Assembly: GCA_014898415.1 (NCBI GenBank)
Contig: RCTD01000006.1
Location: forward strand, 1,178,001 to 1,242,000
Reading direction: 5' to 3'
DNA: 64,000 nt
Source: Stromatinia cepivora
Taxonomy: Eukaryota; Ascomycota; Leotiomycetes; Helotiales; Sclerotiniaceae
Shown here piece by piece: positions 1-10,700 of this stretch (its first letter is position 1; each line of letters opens with the position of its first letter). A program made the translations under genes and the position numbers. The notes beneath the pieces were generated by a model. The model was not told the DNA's origin, searched no databases, and was given only the letters and a program-made list of their open reading frames with translations.

Positions 1-216
1 TCAGAGATCTCTGATAACAGAAAAGACTCTGCTAGCAGAAAGATTTCCGGTTTCCAGACTAGTCCGACCACTCCAAATGGACAGAGCCCTGAATCTCCTA
101 AGGAGAACCTTACCACCGAGTCGACCACAGACAAAACCGGATCTCCCGATCAGAACTTCCCTGGAAATATGAAGGCACCTTGGCACAGAAAGACGAATAG
201 TGGACCATCACCCTAG
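1..216 (+). other. possible C-terminal exon of a gene running off the left edge
   Basis: Frame 1 is open from the first base to a TAG at 214-216 and reads as a Ser/Thr/Pro/Lys-rich tail. The base composition is balanced, unlike the AT-rich block that follows. A second short open stretch (231-338, ATG to TAA, about 35 codons, Pro/Ala/Lys-rich) comes right after it in another frame. These may be two pieces of one decayed or intron-split gene. No domain is recognisable and the N-terminal part lies outside the window. Confidence 0.25.
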
Positions 217-339
217 GCCTACCCCCCATCATGGGTCAACTGAATCAACAAAAGTCTTCTGCCAGAATTCAACCCGATAAATCTGATGACGCTTTTAGTC
301 CTGCCACCCCTCCAGCACCGAAGGCCCTATGGGAGTAAT

Positions 340-910
340 CTTTCGACATTTAATGTGAAATATTTCGATCAATTATTATATTAATCTTTATATATTTATT
401 GAAATATTTCATATAAATATGTATAAGAAATTATATATTTTCTATTCGGGTATAGTTAAGTGGAAAAAAGAGTGGGAATCAAAAAAACCCTCTGAATTAT
501 ATGAAAATCTGAATGAAATATTGTATATTATATTATTGAATTATAAAGGTTCAATTTGATTAGGTACATCAGAATTATATTAATATATCCTCAATTTTCG
601 AAATTCGAATTTTTTTTGATATATAGAATATAAGATACTCAAGATTATTTAAATTCATTCAAAAGTTTTTTAATAATAATAAAAATGAAATGTGTTTTGT
701 TGAAAGTATTTGGAAGAATTTTTTTAATGAGGGATTAATACAAAAATTTCTTTGTAAGTATTTTTGCGATAAACAAATTTTTGATATTTAATGTGATTTA
801 ATATGAAAGGAGTTTGAATTTTGAAAGCTTTGATAAAAATTTTAAATTTTTCATATTAAATATCTAGAAATCATATTAAATATAGTAGTTTTTTACTATA
901 TTTCATGTGA
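340..910. other. AT-rich decayed block without genes
   Basis: About 570 bp of very AT-rich sequence lies between two balanced, coding-like segments. No open reading frame of note is present. The composition resembles the RIP-mutated block further right. Short repeats of the ATTTAATGTGAAAT type occur near both ends, but I could not define terminal repeats or a target duplication. Confidence 0.4.
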
Positions 911-923
911 ATCCTGCTATTAT

Positions 924-1370
924 AGAGAGGCTGGCCAATTGAGCACGGAGGAATTAAGAGATAGTCTTCGTCAAGTGATCGCTGCCACAAAATCACTCGA
1001 CGAGGGCAGAGCTCTTGCTAACAGACACATCACTGAACGCAATGCTCTTTACACCGAGAATCAGGAATTGAAGGCTGAAGTCAAGGGGCCCACGGAAGAT
1101 TATGAGAATCTGGATACGGAACATTGGAATCTTAGGGCATCATATGATCGACTGAAGTCTTCTGAATTGGGACAACAATCCCCTTCTGAATCCAGACCAA
1201 CTGAAACTGCTAGTGATATTATTGAAATTAGCAGTGGAAATGGAGGCACTGATTCGGAAGATGGCGATGAAAACAGTGGTAAATCACATCTGAAAGAATG
1301 GATTCTCCATTCATCGATCAGCATGGGTCGAAACAATCATTTGACAGAAAGAGCTTTGATATCTAAGTAG
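924..1370 (+). pseudogene. coiled-coil, acidic coding remnant
   Basis: An open frame of about 148 codons ends at the stop at 1368-1370. It has no good ATG start; the frame stays open upstream to an AG that could be a splice acceptor at about 922-923. The N-terminal half is heptad-like and charged (Glu/Arg/Leu rich) and suggests a coiled coil. The C-terminal half is Ser/Glu/Asp rich. Further coding-like but frame-broken sequence follows to about 1740. It could be the 3' part of a host gene or a retrotransposon gag remnant; I do not recognise a family. Confidence 0.3.
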
Positions 1371-2197
1371 AGGTTACTGGCAGCGAGACTCCTTTTCAAT
1401 TACATGGCTTTGCGGATCCAAGAAACGCAAACTATGAGGGATGACCTATGAAGGGGATAAATTTTGAGGAACAGCAAGCTTTGTTTATATACTGGCTATT
1501 CGCAGCGAAAGACTTCCCACACAGGAAGTACGTGGTACTCATGGCCATTTACCAACTACATGGCTGCGAACATCTTACCAACATCACCAACCAATGTTTA
1601 TGCTTTTCAGATCTGTACACCTTTTACTTGTCAATTTGCACTCTATGGTTGAATTTATGGAGAAGGATATATTGATGCTCCGTCTGCCATGTTGGGAAAG
1701 ACGAGGAAATTGTTTTATCTGAGCTATTGAGAGAAGGTTACATTGATTGTTAAGGAGTATCGGTATCAATATTTCAATTAAAAACATATCGAATCTTCCC
1801 ATCGGAAGTCGTAAAGTTAAAAGTTCTCAATTTTCGATCGAAAAGTACGAAAAGAACACGTTACAAAGTTTTAACTAGTAATTTTGAGTTGTTATGAGGT
1901 TATGGAAGGAAAATTACAAGTATAGAACTTTTCAAAACTACTGATTGAGGAATTGCGATACCTTCGACTTTCTGCTTCTTAAGAATTGAGTCGGCAATTT
2001 ATCTTTTGCGCTGCTGGATTTCTTTTTAGAGAATAAAAGGACTTGTTCTTTTGATCTGCTTGAGTCGAGTCTTGACAGATAAATGCTGGGTATTGACGGT
2101 TCAGAATATTTCAAGTGCTAGAAAATAAATAATATTAATTGAGAGAGCTGATAACTGAAATATAGGGTTAGGGAATGAGATAGAGTGAAAGGATGAA

Positions 2198-2283
2198 GGG
2201 AGGTGGAAAGAGGGAGGTGGAAAGAGGGAGGTGGAAAGAGGGAGGTGGAAAGAGGGAGGTGGAAAGAGGGAGGTGGAAAGAGA
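2198..2283 (+). repeat. 14-bp minisatellite, six units
   Basis: Six near-perfect tandem copies of a 14-bp unit (GGGAGGTGGAAAGA) lie in non-coding sequence. The array is strongly purine-rich on the plus strand. Confidence 0.9.
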
Positions 2284-3593
2284 TGTTAAAACTTATGGTT
2301 GATAGGATATATAGCTTTGTGAAACAGAATTAAAGATAGAAAGGAATATATTTGTTTATTCGGTTTTCTTGATGAGATATAATATTGCCATATCTTCTTC
2401 ATTGTAAGCCCCTTGTATTTTCCATCTATCGATTTATGAAATAGTTCAAAATCTAAACTTTACTAATAATCAAAGATTGATTATAATTTTGTATTACTCC
2501 TTTTCTTTTAACATTTTATGAGTTCATTCTTGCTAGTTTCGAGTTAGATGATTCTCCTAGTTTCAGATACATACCTCGTGGAATCATACGTACTCTTCAA
2601 ACTTTACCATTTACCAGATCTACGAAACCATCAAGGAGCATTATATAACACCTTCATGCTAATTTCTAATCAATTTTTATACTTCTCCATAATTTCCTTT
2701 CTTTTCCTTTCCTTACTCGTTTTTCTTTCTTTCTTTCTTCCTGCGATGGTAAGGGATGAATATCGTCTGTTTCCAAAGTTATAGTCCAGGCTTTCCATCA
2801 GATACAGTCATATCCATATGTCGTGAAGTTTGCCTCATTATCCACACATATTTCCGCAATTTATGGGTTTGAATGAACTCAAATGTTGTTCGCCAGTTTC
2901 ATAATTATACACCCCTTCTGCCGAAATGAGTGTCATGAGTGAAGCTAAATGCACACCTAACAAGAATAAATCCGCACTGTTATATCTTCACCGCCTTGTG
3001 TGGGTCTTCTCACGCATATAAAGCGACACAGCTTAAAAGATAGGGGATCAACTTACTTTGGATCTACCCATGGCAAACAAAAGCGCCAGCATTTTAACGC
3101 TCCTGTCTTCGGACCATCGAGAATCACAATACAGAGCTGGAACGATCTTACACGATACACCTTCTTTTTCTGGTCACGGGCGGGTCTCGCATTCACCCCA
3201 TGTTTGCAATCTACATTTTGTTCATCTCTAGTAACTCCATACTGGGCGCATCTGTCAGATGAAAAAGTATAAATCGCTGTAACGACATATGCTCCCATAC
3301 TAGCGATATAACTGTTCAACGCTGGCAGTGCCAGATATTGCAAAGTCCCAACAGTTGGTTCCCGAAAGGGAAATGGGGCCGATGTGTGCTGTATCCTATT
3401 TGCTACCAGTACCCAATTTCTTGATGTTGGTGGTTTTCAAACGTTTATTTCTGCAGTCATACATAAGTCTTACGATTTATGTCTTTTGCGTATATATATT
3501 CATTAACAAGACTCCAACAACAGTTCGGTCTTTTCCTGTGTCCTCCCAAATTTGTGACAAGCCATTGGGAACGTTTTCTCGGTCATCGCAATC
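2284..3593. other. intergenic sequence upstream of the oxidase gene
   Basis: Only short unconvincing open frames are present on either strand. Sequence just before 3594 should hold the promoter and 5' UTR of the oxidase, but no specific element could be assigned. Confidence 0.4.
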
Positions 3594-5349
3594 ATGACGT
3601 CTATCTTGAGTAGTATGCTCGCTTTGTTACCTTCAATGGTACCATTTGCTTCCTATGGAACAATGTCGACACCAATTACTCCTTCCATGTGCCGCTGCTT
3701 CCCAGGAGATGCATGCTATCCTAGTATTACGGAATGGGATAGGTTCAATCAAACAATAAGTGGTAAACTTATCGCTACAGCACCTATCGCGGCCGTTTGC
3801 CACGATAATCAATTCGCAGCCTATAATGCGGACGCATGTGCTAAATTGCGAGACAACTGGTTCTTCCCTGAGACTCATCTCTCTTCCTCTTCCTCTGCTA
3901 TGGCATGGATGTTTACGAATAACACATGCAATCCCTTTCTTCCGGATACAACATCATGTACTCTAAGTAACTACGTTAGCTACGCAGTTAATGCAACTAC
4001 CGCGGACCATGTTAGAGAAGCAATTGTATTTGCTAACCTCTTCAATATTCGTCTGGTTATTCGAGCCGCTGGTCATGACTATAATGGCAAGTCAACAGGC
4101 GCGGGTGGTCTCGCCATCTGGACACATCGTCTAACATCGATATCTCTTATCGAGTCGTACAAGTCTTCGGCATATACAGGAAAAGCAGCAGTACTTGGAG
4201 CGGGAGTCTCATCTCAGCAGGCCTATGAATTTGCTGATGCAAATAACGGGATGATTGTAGGAGGCACTTGTCCCACTGTCGCTTTGGCAGGCGGGTATGG
4301 ACAAGGGGGCGGACACGGCCCACTTGCTACAAGATTTGGATTAGCAGTTGATCAGGTTTTGGAATGGCAAGTTGTGACTGGAATAGGAGCGCTCGTTACA
4401 GCTACGCCGACTCAAAATTCGGATCTTTTCTGGGCTCTCTCTGGAGGAGGGGGAGGTACATATGGTGTTGTATTATCTGCAACTGTTAAGTTCCATCCGA
4501 CAGTCACCTCGATATCCTCTGCAACTTTGCAATTTGCTCCTCCAGCCGCAATAGAAGATGCCCCTCAGACCACATTGCAAGGTGTCACAGCATATTGGCA
4601 ATCTATCAAAGTATTTCTGCAATCATTACCTCTTATGGTAGACAGTGGTTTGCAGATTGTGTGGACCATTGGTCCCGGATATTTTCTCATCTCGCCAGTC
4701 ATAGGTCTAGATGTCACACAAGATACTATTGATAGTCTCTTCTCACCTACGCTTTCCGCACTCAAAGAGGCTAAAATTCCATACGCTTATGCATCTTCTG
4801 TATCTACCTCATTTCTCGAATATTACAACTCTGCTGCTTTTGGCGCAAATGTCTCCAACGCTAACACCGCCGGTCGTTTACTTCCTCGTTCAGTCGTCCA
4901 AAATGACACCGACAGCTTTGTTTCTATACTCCAAACTATAGCCGACAATGGTTACCTCATGGCCGGAGTCACATTGGAGGTTCACAAAACCGTGGTTCCT
5001 GGTGCACCAGAAATATCCGTCAATCCCTACTGGAGGAAAATACTAATGAATGCCGTATTCGGCACCTGTCTCAACTACACGGATTTCGCAGCAAACTTCC
5101 AAAGTCAAAAGTTCTTGACGAATCCTATTGGACCTGCTCTTGCGGCTTTAACTCCAAATGGAGCGACATATCTTAATGAGGCTGGTATTTCAGCAACCGG
5201 ATTGGAAAGAGGTTTTTTATGGTGTGAATTATGATCGTTTAGATTCGATTAAAGCTAAGTATGATCCTTTGGATAGGTTTTATGCTTTGGGAGCGGTTGG
5301 AAGTGATCGTTGGGTTCAACAAAAGGATGGTCATCTTTGCAAGGCATAG
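3594..5349 (+). CDS. FAD-linked oxidoreductase, berberine-bridge-enzyme type, with C-terminal frameshift
   Basis: The start at 3594 gives an N-terminal hydrophobic stretch that could be a signal peptide, followed by a Cys-rich region and a PCMH-type FAD-binding domain. Two residues expected for bicovalent flavin attachment are visible: His161 in AAGHDYNG and Cys226 in VGGTCPTVALAGG. The uninterrupted frame runs to 5234 (546 codons). The conserved BBE C-terminal motif (FYGVNYDRL, then KYDPLDRFYALGAVGSDRW) lies in the +1 frame and ends at the TAG at 5347-5349. The switch is near 5182, consistent with one extra base or two missing bases. Undamaged, the product would be about 584 residues, normal for secreted fungal members. 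These enzymes oxidise alcohols, sugars or alkaloid-like metabolites, often in secondary metabolism. The shift is either a real inactivating lesion or a sequencing error; no intron of usable size repairs it. Confidence 0.85.
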
Positions 5350-5775
5350 ATTGGGGTTTGCGGTGGATGTGGTGATGTTCGGTCTATTGTGTTAGTATTT
5401 CTTGCGGTATAGATTTACATTTAAATACAAATGTAAATAAATAGTAGTTTGATTGGAGTGGCAGTGATTGTCTGCAATAGATGAATTGCTATGTGCTAGT
5501 TGGCGTTCCTTCTTTTTGTGAACTTATGGTACTCTTATTTGATATGAGTTCTTAATCAAGTTGTTGCTGACAGACATCTGGACACTCTTCTTTACTACTA
5601 TACCCTACTACACCATCGGGATATGATAAAGATATTTGGTTTCTAGCTTTCTCTGAGCTTGCAGAAACTGGTAGCCGAGATTTTAAGAATGGCTTCAAGT
5701 CCCATAAAGATACATGGAGATAGATGGCCATGACATATCACCGCAATTGCCCAGCCAATGCTCGTTACCGCAACT
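5350..5775. other. intergenic, between convergent oxidase and dehydrogenase genes
   Basis: About 425 bp holding the 3' ends of two convergent genes. No convincing coding sequence is seen. Confidence 0.4.
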
Positions 5776-6886
5776 CTACCCCCCAGGCACAAAAGGCCAC
5801 CCAACACAACCAACCGTAAACATCGAACTCTCCCGAATCTTCCCCGCCATGGCAAAAAGTTCCTCCACATCCCAATTCGCCCACACCAACCTCCCATTCA
5901 AAAACTTCGATTTCGGCTGCGAAAGCCACACTAGAAAATTAGCCGGCAGAGCAACTACTCGACAAAAGTCCAAAAAATCAGTCATCCATCTTTCTTACAC
6001 ATATACAAAAAACAAAAACAAAAACAAGAAATAAGAACGCACCAGTATCCAACGGTAATTTCTCCGCATCCGCACCCGACGCACGAAGAACCTCCGTATC
6101 CACCCATCCCAGGGTGCACGGTACAGAAAAAGATATCGGGATTTTCACTCGCTAGATACTCGATTACTTTTACCTGAGCCACTTGTGCACTTTGATATGC
6201 GGATTGGCCGGGGAGGAGCGAGACGGGGAAGACTAAGGCGCCGGATGTGAGGGCGTAGACGTATGCCCCTGTGGATTTATTTGCGAAGGGGAGAAATGCT
6301 TGGGAGGTGCAGAGGATGGATTTCACACTTGTCTGTATTACGAACGAGAACGAGGGATTAATTAGTTTGAGAAAATTGAGTTTTGGAGGGGGGTTGATCA
6401 TATGGTTTATAATTGCCTCGTACGATTCCCACCATATAGAAATATCCGTCGAGGAAATCGGTCCTCTGATCCCCTCATGCGCAGCACCCATAATCAACAC
6501 ATCCCACGCTCCTATTTCCCTCGCTACATTCCTCATACCCTGCTCATCCGTGACCGAGAGTGCGAAAATTGAACTGCGAGTTGTGGCCGGAATTTGCGCC
6601 TGCGTTTCGAGTAATGTGGCGGAGGTTCGTCCGATGAGTATTATGTGTTGGGCTCCTGCTTTGGTGAATGTTAGGGCGGTTTCGCGCCCGATTCCGCTGC
6701 CCTTGGGGGATTGTTAGTTGGGGGTTTTTTGTGTTTGTGGGGATTTGTGATGTTTGGGTTTAGGTTTGGGGATAGAGAGAAGGATAATAGTTTTTCCCGC
6801 CTGGTCAGACTGGGCTGAGTAGCGTCTATAGCAGGATAGACATCGTTTCTCCAGGTGGCTGTTGGACATAGAAAAGGAGGTTGCAT
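5776..6886 (-). pseudogene. short-chain dehydrogenase/reductase, multiply damaged
   Basis: Minus-strand SDR fragments in order: an N-terminal exon from ATG 6886; the nucleotide-binding GSGIGRETAL motif (from 6701); WWESYE at 6417; VKSILCTSQAFLPF from 6332; a substrate-region HPGM near 6110; and a C-terminal exon 5954-5776 containing WANWDVEEL. Introns fit at 6416-6333 (84 nt, GC-AG, in frame) and 6042-5955 (GT-AG). The coding frame breaks at HPGM, where ATGGGTGG reads as if one G had been added. The first intron lacks any GT donor, and the AGKTII-like sequence near 6787 is out of frame with exon 1, suggesting a one-base loss. It would have been a cytosolic NAD(P)H-dependent oxidoreductase. 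It converges on the oxidase gene and could have acted in the same pathway, which is inference. Confidence 0.65.
6333..6416 (-). other. GC-AG intron in the dehydrogenase pseudogene
   Basis: Removing 84 nt (donor GAG|GCAATT, branch-like CTAAT, acceptor ATACAG) joins WWESYE to TSVKSIL, the usual SDR sequence. The intron is a multiple of three without stops, so an unspliced reading looks falsely continuous. Confidence 0.6.
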
Positions 6887-7704
6887 GATGAAGAGTAAAT
6901 TGGTATGAAGATATTGAAGCACGAACGATAACAATAAAATATAACTCTTAAATCAACACAACAGAGTACTTTAGCATTCTTTAAATACACCAACAACAAA
7001 CAACATAAGACCAATAAACAGAGCAGAATTCCACAGCATACCTATCTATACTCATACCAACTAACAAATTACAAACCCTCGATGAAATCTGCACCAACAT
7101 ATAGCGTAGTTATAAACCAACAAGATATAGTCTTGCCACTATCTAGATATTCCTACAAATGCGCAAGGAAATGCATTTTGATTCGGTACCAACTATGTAT
7201 GAAGATGAGGTTTTTTGCACCATTTGATTGGGATGAAAGAACTACGTGGCGTTTCTATGCAAGTCATCTGTTATTATATATAATATGCATGATGATCTCT
7301 CCAAGTAAACTCCGCCTAAATTCCGTATCTGGCCCAACTGTTGGCCAATATGTGCGGCTGACTGTATATACTGCAGATAGATGCACCAGTGCTTACTCCT
7401 TAGTAGAAGCGACGTAAGATTATGCTGACGATAGAATGGCCAATGATTCCGCTTGAAGTTGCGGGGTATCGTGGCCCCGCCGCGCCCACTCCCGATTTCA
7501 TAATATGATGTTACGTGAAGCACCGACGTTTAACCTGCCAAAAATAGTTTGGTACCAAATATCCCATATCATTAAATCTAAAGTGTGAATATATACAACC
7601 CAAGCAGCAAAAATCCCCGTCCCAAGAAATCAAAAACCCATTCTAAATAACCTTTTCCCGAGTACTAATCTATCTCTAATAATTACACATCTCCCACCCA
7701 CTAT
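6887..7704. other. intergenic
   Basis: An 111-codon open frame (7082-7417, plus) is present, but its codon use and content are unconvincing and it matches nothing I know. The sequence near 7400-7560 is probably downstream region of the ABC transporter. Confidence 0.35.
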
Positions 7705-10700
7705 CTACTGATCACCCTTCGCAAGCGGAGCCTCCATCTTCTTCTCCGTCGTCTTGGTATTATCACTCTCCGAATCCTTCTTAAAAAGTTTTCCCAAGAA
7801 TCCCAACTTTTCTTGAAGACTCTTCCCACTACTCTTCCTCACTCTAATAAAATAATACAAGAACACCGCCATGAAGATATTGAAAATGATATAAGCAAAC
7901 ACGATACCATAGTCTCTCCATCGAGTACCATAGCTAATAGATACCGAAGAGAGGAATTGATCTGCGTTGGATGATGAACAGTAGTGACAATCTGACATAG
8001 CTTCAGGGTTATAGATAGAACCACCTGCTGCGGTAGCGTAGGATTGGAGATATTTTCCACAGGATTGGCCAGAGGGTGGTTGCATTATTGCGAGTTCGTT
8101 GTTGGAACATGTTACTTGACGACCGGAAAGACCTGTAGATGCGATAGCTGAGACGAGATCTGGATATGTGTTAGCTTGTACATCTATTGATATTGACGAA
8201 GAAAAACTTACAAGTCAGAGGTGAAACACGATACATGAAAATCCAAAAACCAGGAAGAGCTTTTGGAGATTGGAAAACTCCGTTAAAGGTAAGTGTGAGT
8301 GAGAACATTAGCGTAGCAATGTTACCTGCTGTTTCAGCATCAGGAAGAGCGGAAATAAGCATATGAGCGAATGTACTAGCAAAGACGAAGAATTGAATCA
8401 AGAGTAGGAGAATAAGGCCTTGACGACCAGATGGTGGGATACCGTTGCTTGTATAAATTGGGTAGAAGTAGGATGCGAATACCATGATACCAAGAAGAAT
8501 TTGATATGGGATTTCGACGACAATATTGGCGATGATGAAAGCTTTCCAGCTGTAGGCTTTTGATGGTCTTTCGCGAACCTCGTAAAGATCTCTTTGAAGG
8601 ATAAATCTGGGCATGATTTGTTGTACGAGAGTTGTGAAGATAGTTGTTATCATGAAGATTGAGAAGATAACATCTTGAAGACCTTGTTGAGATGCATCGG
8701 CGTGAAAAAATGAGAAACCGATGAAGAGGGCAGATGCGACACCAAGAACAAGTTTGGAGTATACGTATCCAGGAGTACGCCAATATTGTTGAAACACACG
8801 CTTCGTAACTTCCAAGAGCTGAATAGTGAACGGCATGGCGAATTCGCTTTGGGAACCAGTATCATTTTTAGATGATTGATGACCCATTTCTTGTTGGATG
8901 CGTGAAATTTCCGTTTGAATCGCCTTTGCTTCATCACTACCTTTCCATACTTGATGCCTATATTCAATTAGCTTTAGTGGTATCAATGACAAGGATTTGT
9001 TCTTACCAATCTTGAGTAGATTTTCCTTGAGCTCCGGCACCAACCATTGTCAACATATACTCTGCTGGATTTTCATCCTCTCCACATTTATCCGCACCAT
9101 GAGACTCAAAATAGTCAAGTAAAGTCTCCGAATTGTGACCAATATCTCCAAAGTAAACAGTCTTTCCACCCTTTGCTAAGAACAACAATCGATCAAATTC
9201 CTGAAACAGAATGGCACTAGGTTGATGGATAGTAGCTAAGACGGCCTGTCCATTATCGGCTAACTTTCTCAAGAAAGAAACGATTGCCCATGAAGATTGT
9301 GAATCCAAACCTGAGGTAGGCTCATCTAAGAAGAGTAATAGTGCAGGTTTAGCAGCTAACTCAACACCAATAGTCAAGAGCTTCCTTTGCTCCACGTTCA
9401 ATCCTTCTCCTGGGACACCAACGACTGCTTCTGAGAAGTCTTCCATATTCAACATCTTGATAACCTCTTCCACGAAATCATACTTTTCTTTCTTGGAAAC
9501 AGATTTTGGTTGACGTAGCATAGCTGAGAATCGAAGAGCTTCCCTGACAGTGGTAGTTTCGAGATGCAAATCTTGTTGTTGAACGTATCCGGTCTTTCGT
9601 TGAAAGGATTCGTCGAGTGGTTTTCCACTAACCAACATATCACCGGTAATAACTCCCATAGAAACTCTTTGAGCCAAAACATCGAGTAATGTTGTTTTTC
9701 CTGCACCAGAAACACCCATCAAAGCTGTTAAAGTTCCAGGCTTTACCCACCCGGACACATTATCGAGAAGTCTGCGAGGTTCGTTCTTGATCTTGATATC
9801 ATAACACACATTTCTCCATGTAAATACGTCGGTTTGGGGTGCCAATGCCTGAACTTCTTCTCCCTGTTTGTCTGAGTTACCTTCCTTGGCACCTGCAGCA
9901 GTCCCGACGTGTGCTTCTTCATCATTCTTTATAGCTCGCTCGGCGGCTAGTAAATCTTCTGGTACATGTCCACGACGGAAGACCAAAACTTCAGCTTTAC
10001 TGTCTGTAGAGGCGTTGAACTCGGTTGCAAGGAGATAGAAAGCTAAGAAGAAAATCATAAATGCAAACATGAATCCCAAGTTACGCCATATGTGGGAATA
10101 AGAGTATTGAAACGCTGCTTTCAAATAATCATCACCACTAACAGTAGTGGAACCGACAACAGAACCAGCAACAGCACAAATAAAGGTATTGCTAGTTTGA
10201 ACATAGCCGGGACCTGTAGGTACCAAAGTCGAGCAGGCAAATCGCTGTCCATGTAACTCATTGACGAATAAAGCCTCAAATGCATATGCAACTGGATTGA
10301 TCCATGAAATCCATTTAAACCAAGGATGCATCAGTGGTCTAGGGATAACGAAACCGGTATAAATGACAATTGCAAGAGTGGCTACACCAGCAATAGCCAG
10401 TGCTTGAGAAATCGTTTTCGTTGCTGCTGCAATGCTACGGTATATTTGACTCATCTAAAATGGTTGTTAAAACTCAGAGAATGCACCACAGGAAGGAGAT
10501 ACTTACAGTCAGGATGGCCACAAAATTAAACAAAAAAAAGATAAAGAATGCACCTGCCTCTCTTTTCAGACCCGAAAGAAAGTATAAAATAATGTTGAAA
10601 CAGGTTGCAATGGCGAATTTCACCGGTATATCGACAACGACACCTGCCAAAGCTTCAGTGAAGGGATGATAGAATGCGTAGGATGCTTGCTTTTCAACGA

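Noticed and set aside
5180..5192. GTATTTCAG as a micro-intron that would repair the oxidase frame
   Set aside because: Nine bases is far below any functional spliceosomal intron; an indel is simpler.
6720..6795. TATCCTT-like motif that could be a U12-type 5' splice site in the dehydrogenase
   Set aside because: U12 introns are not expected in this fungal group, no U12 branch motif lies near the acceptor, and other lesions already indicate a pseudogene.
7082..7417. 111-codon plus-strand ORF
   Set aside because: No domain, signal or intron context; overlaps a minus-strand frame of similar quality.
8376..9715. Additional minus-strand open frames inside the ABC transporter
   Set aside because: They are alternative frames of confirmed ABC exons and lack independent motifs.
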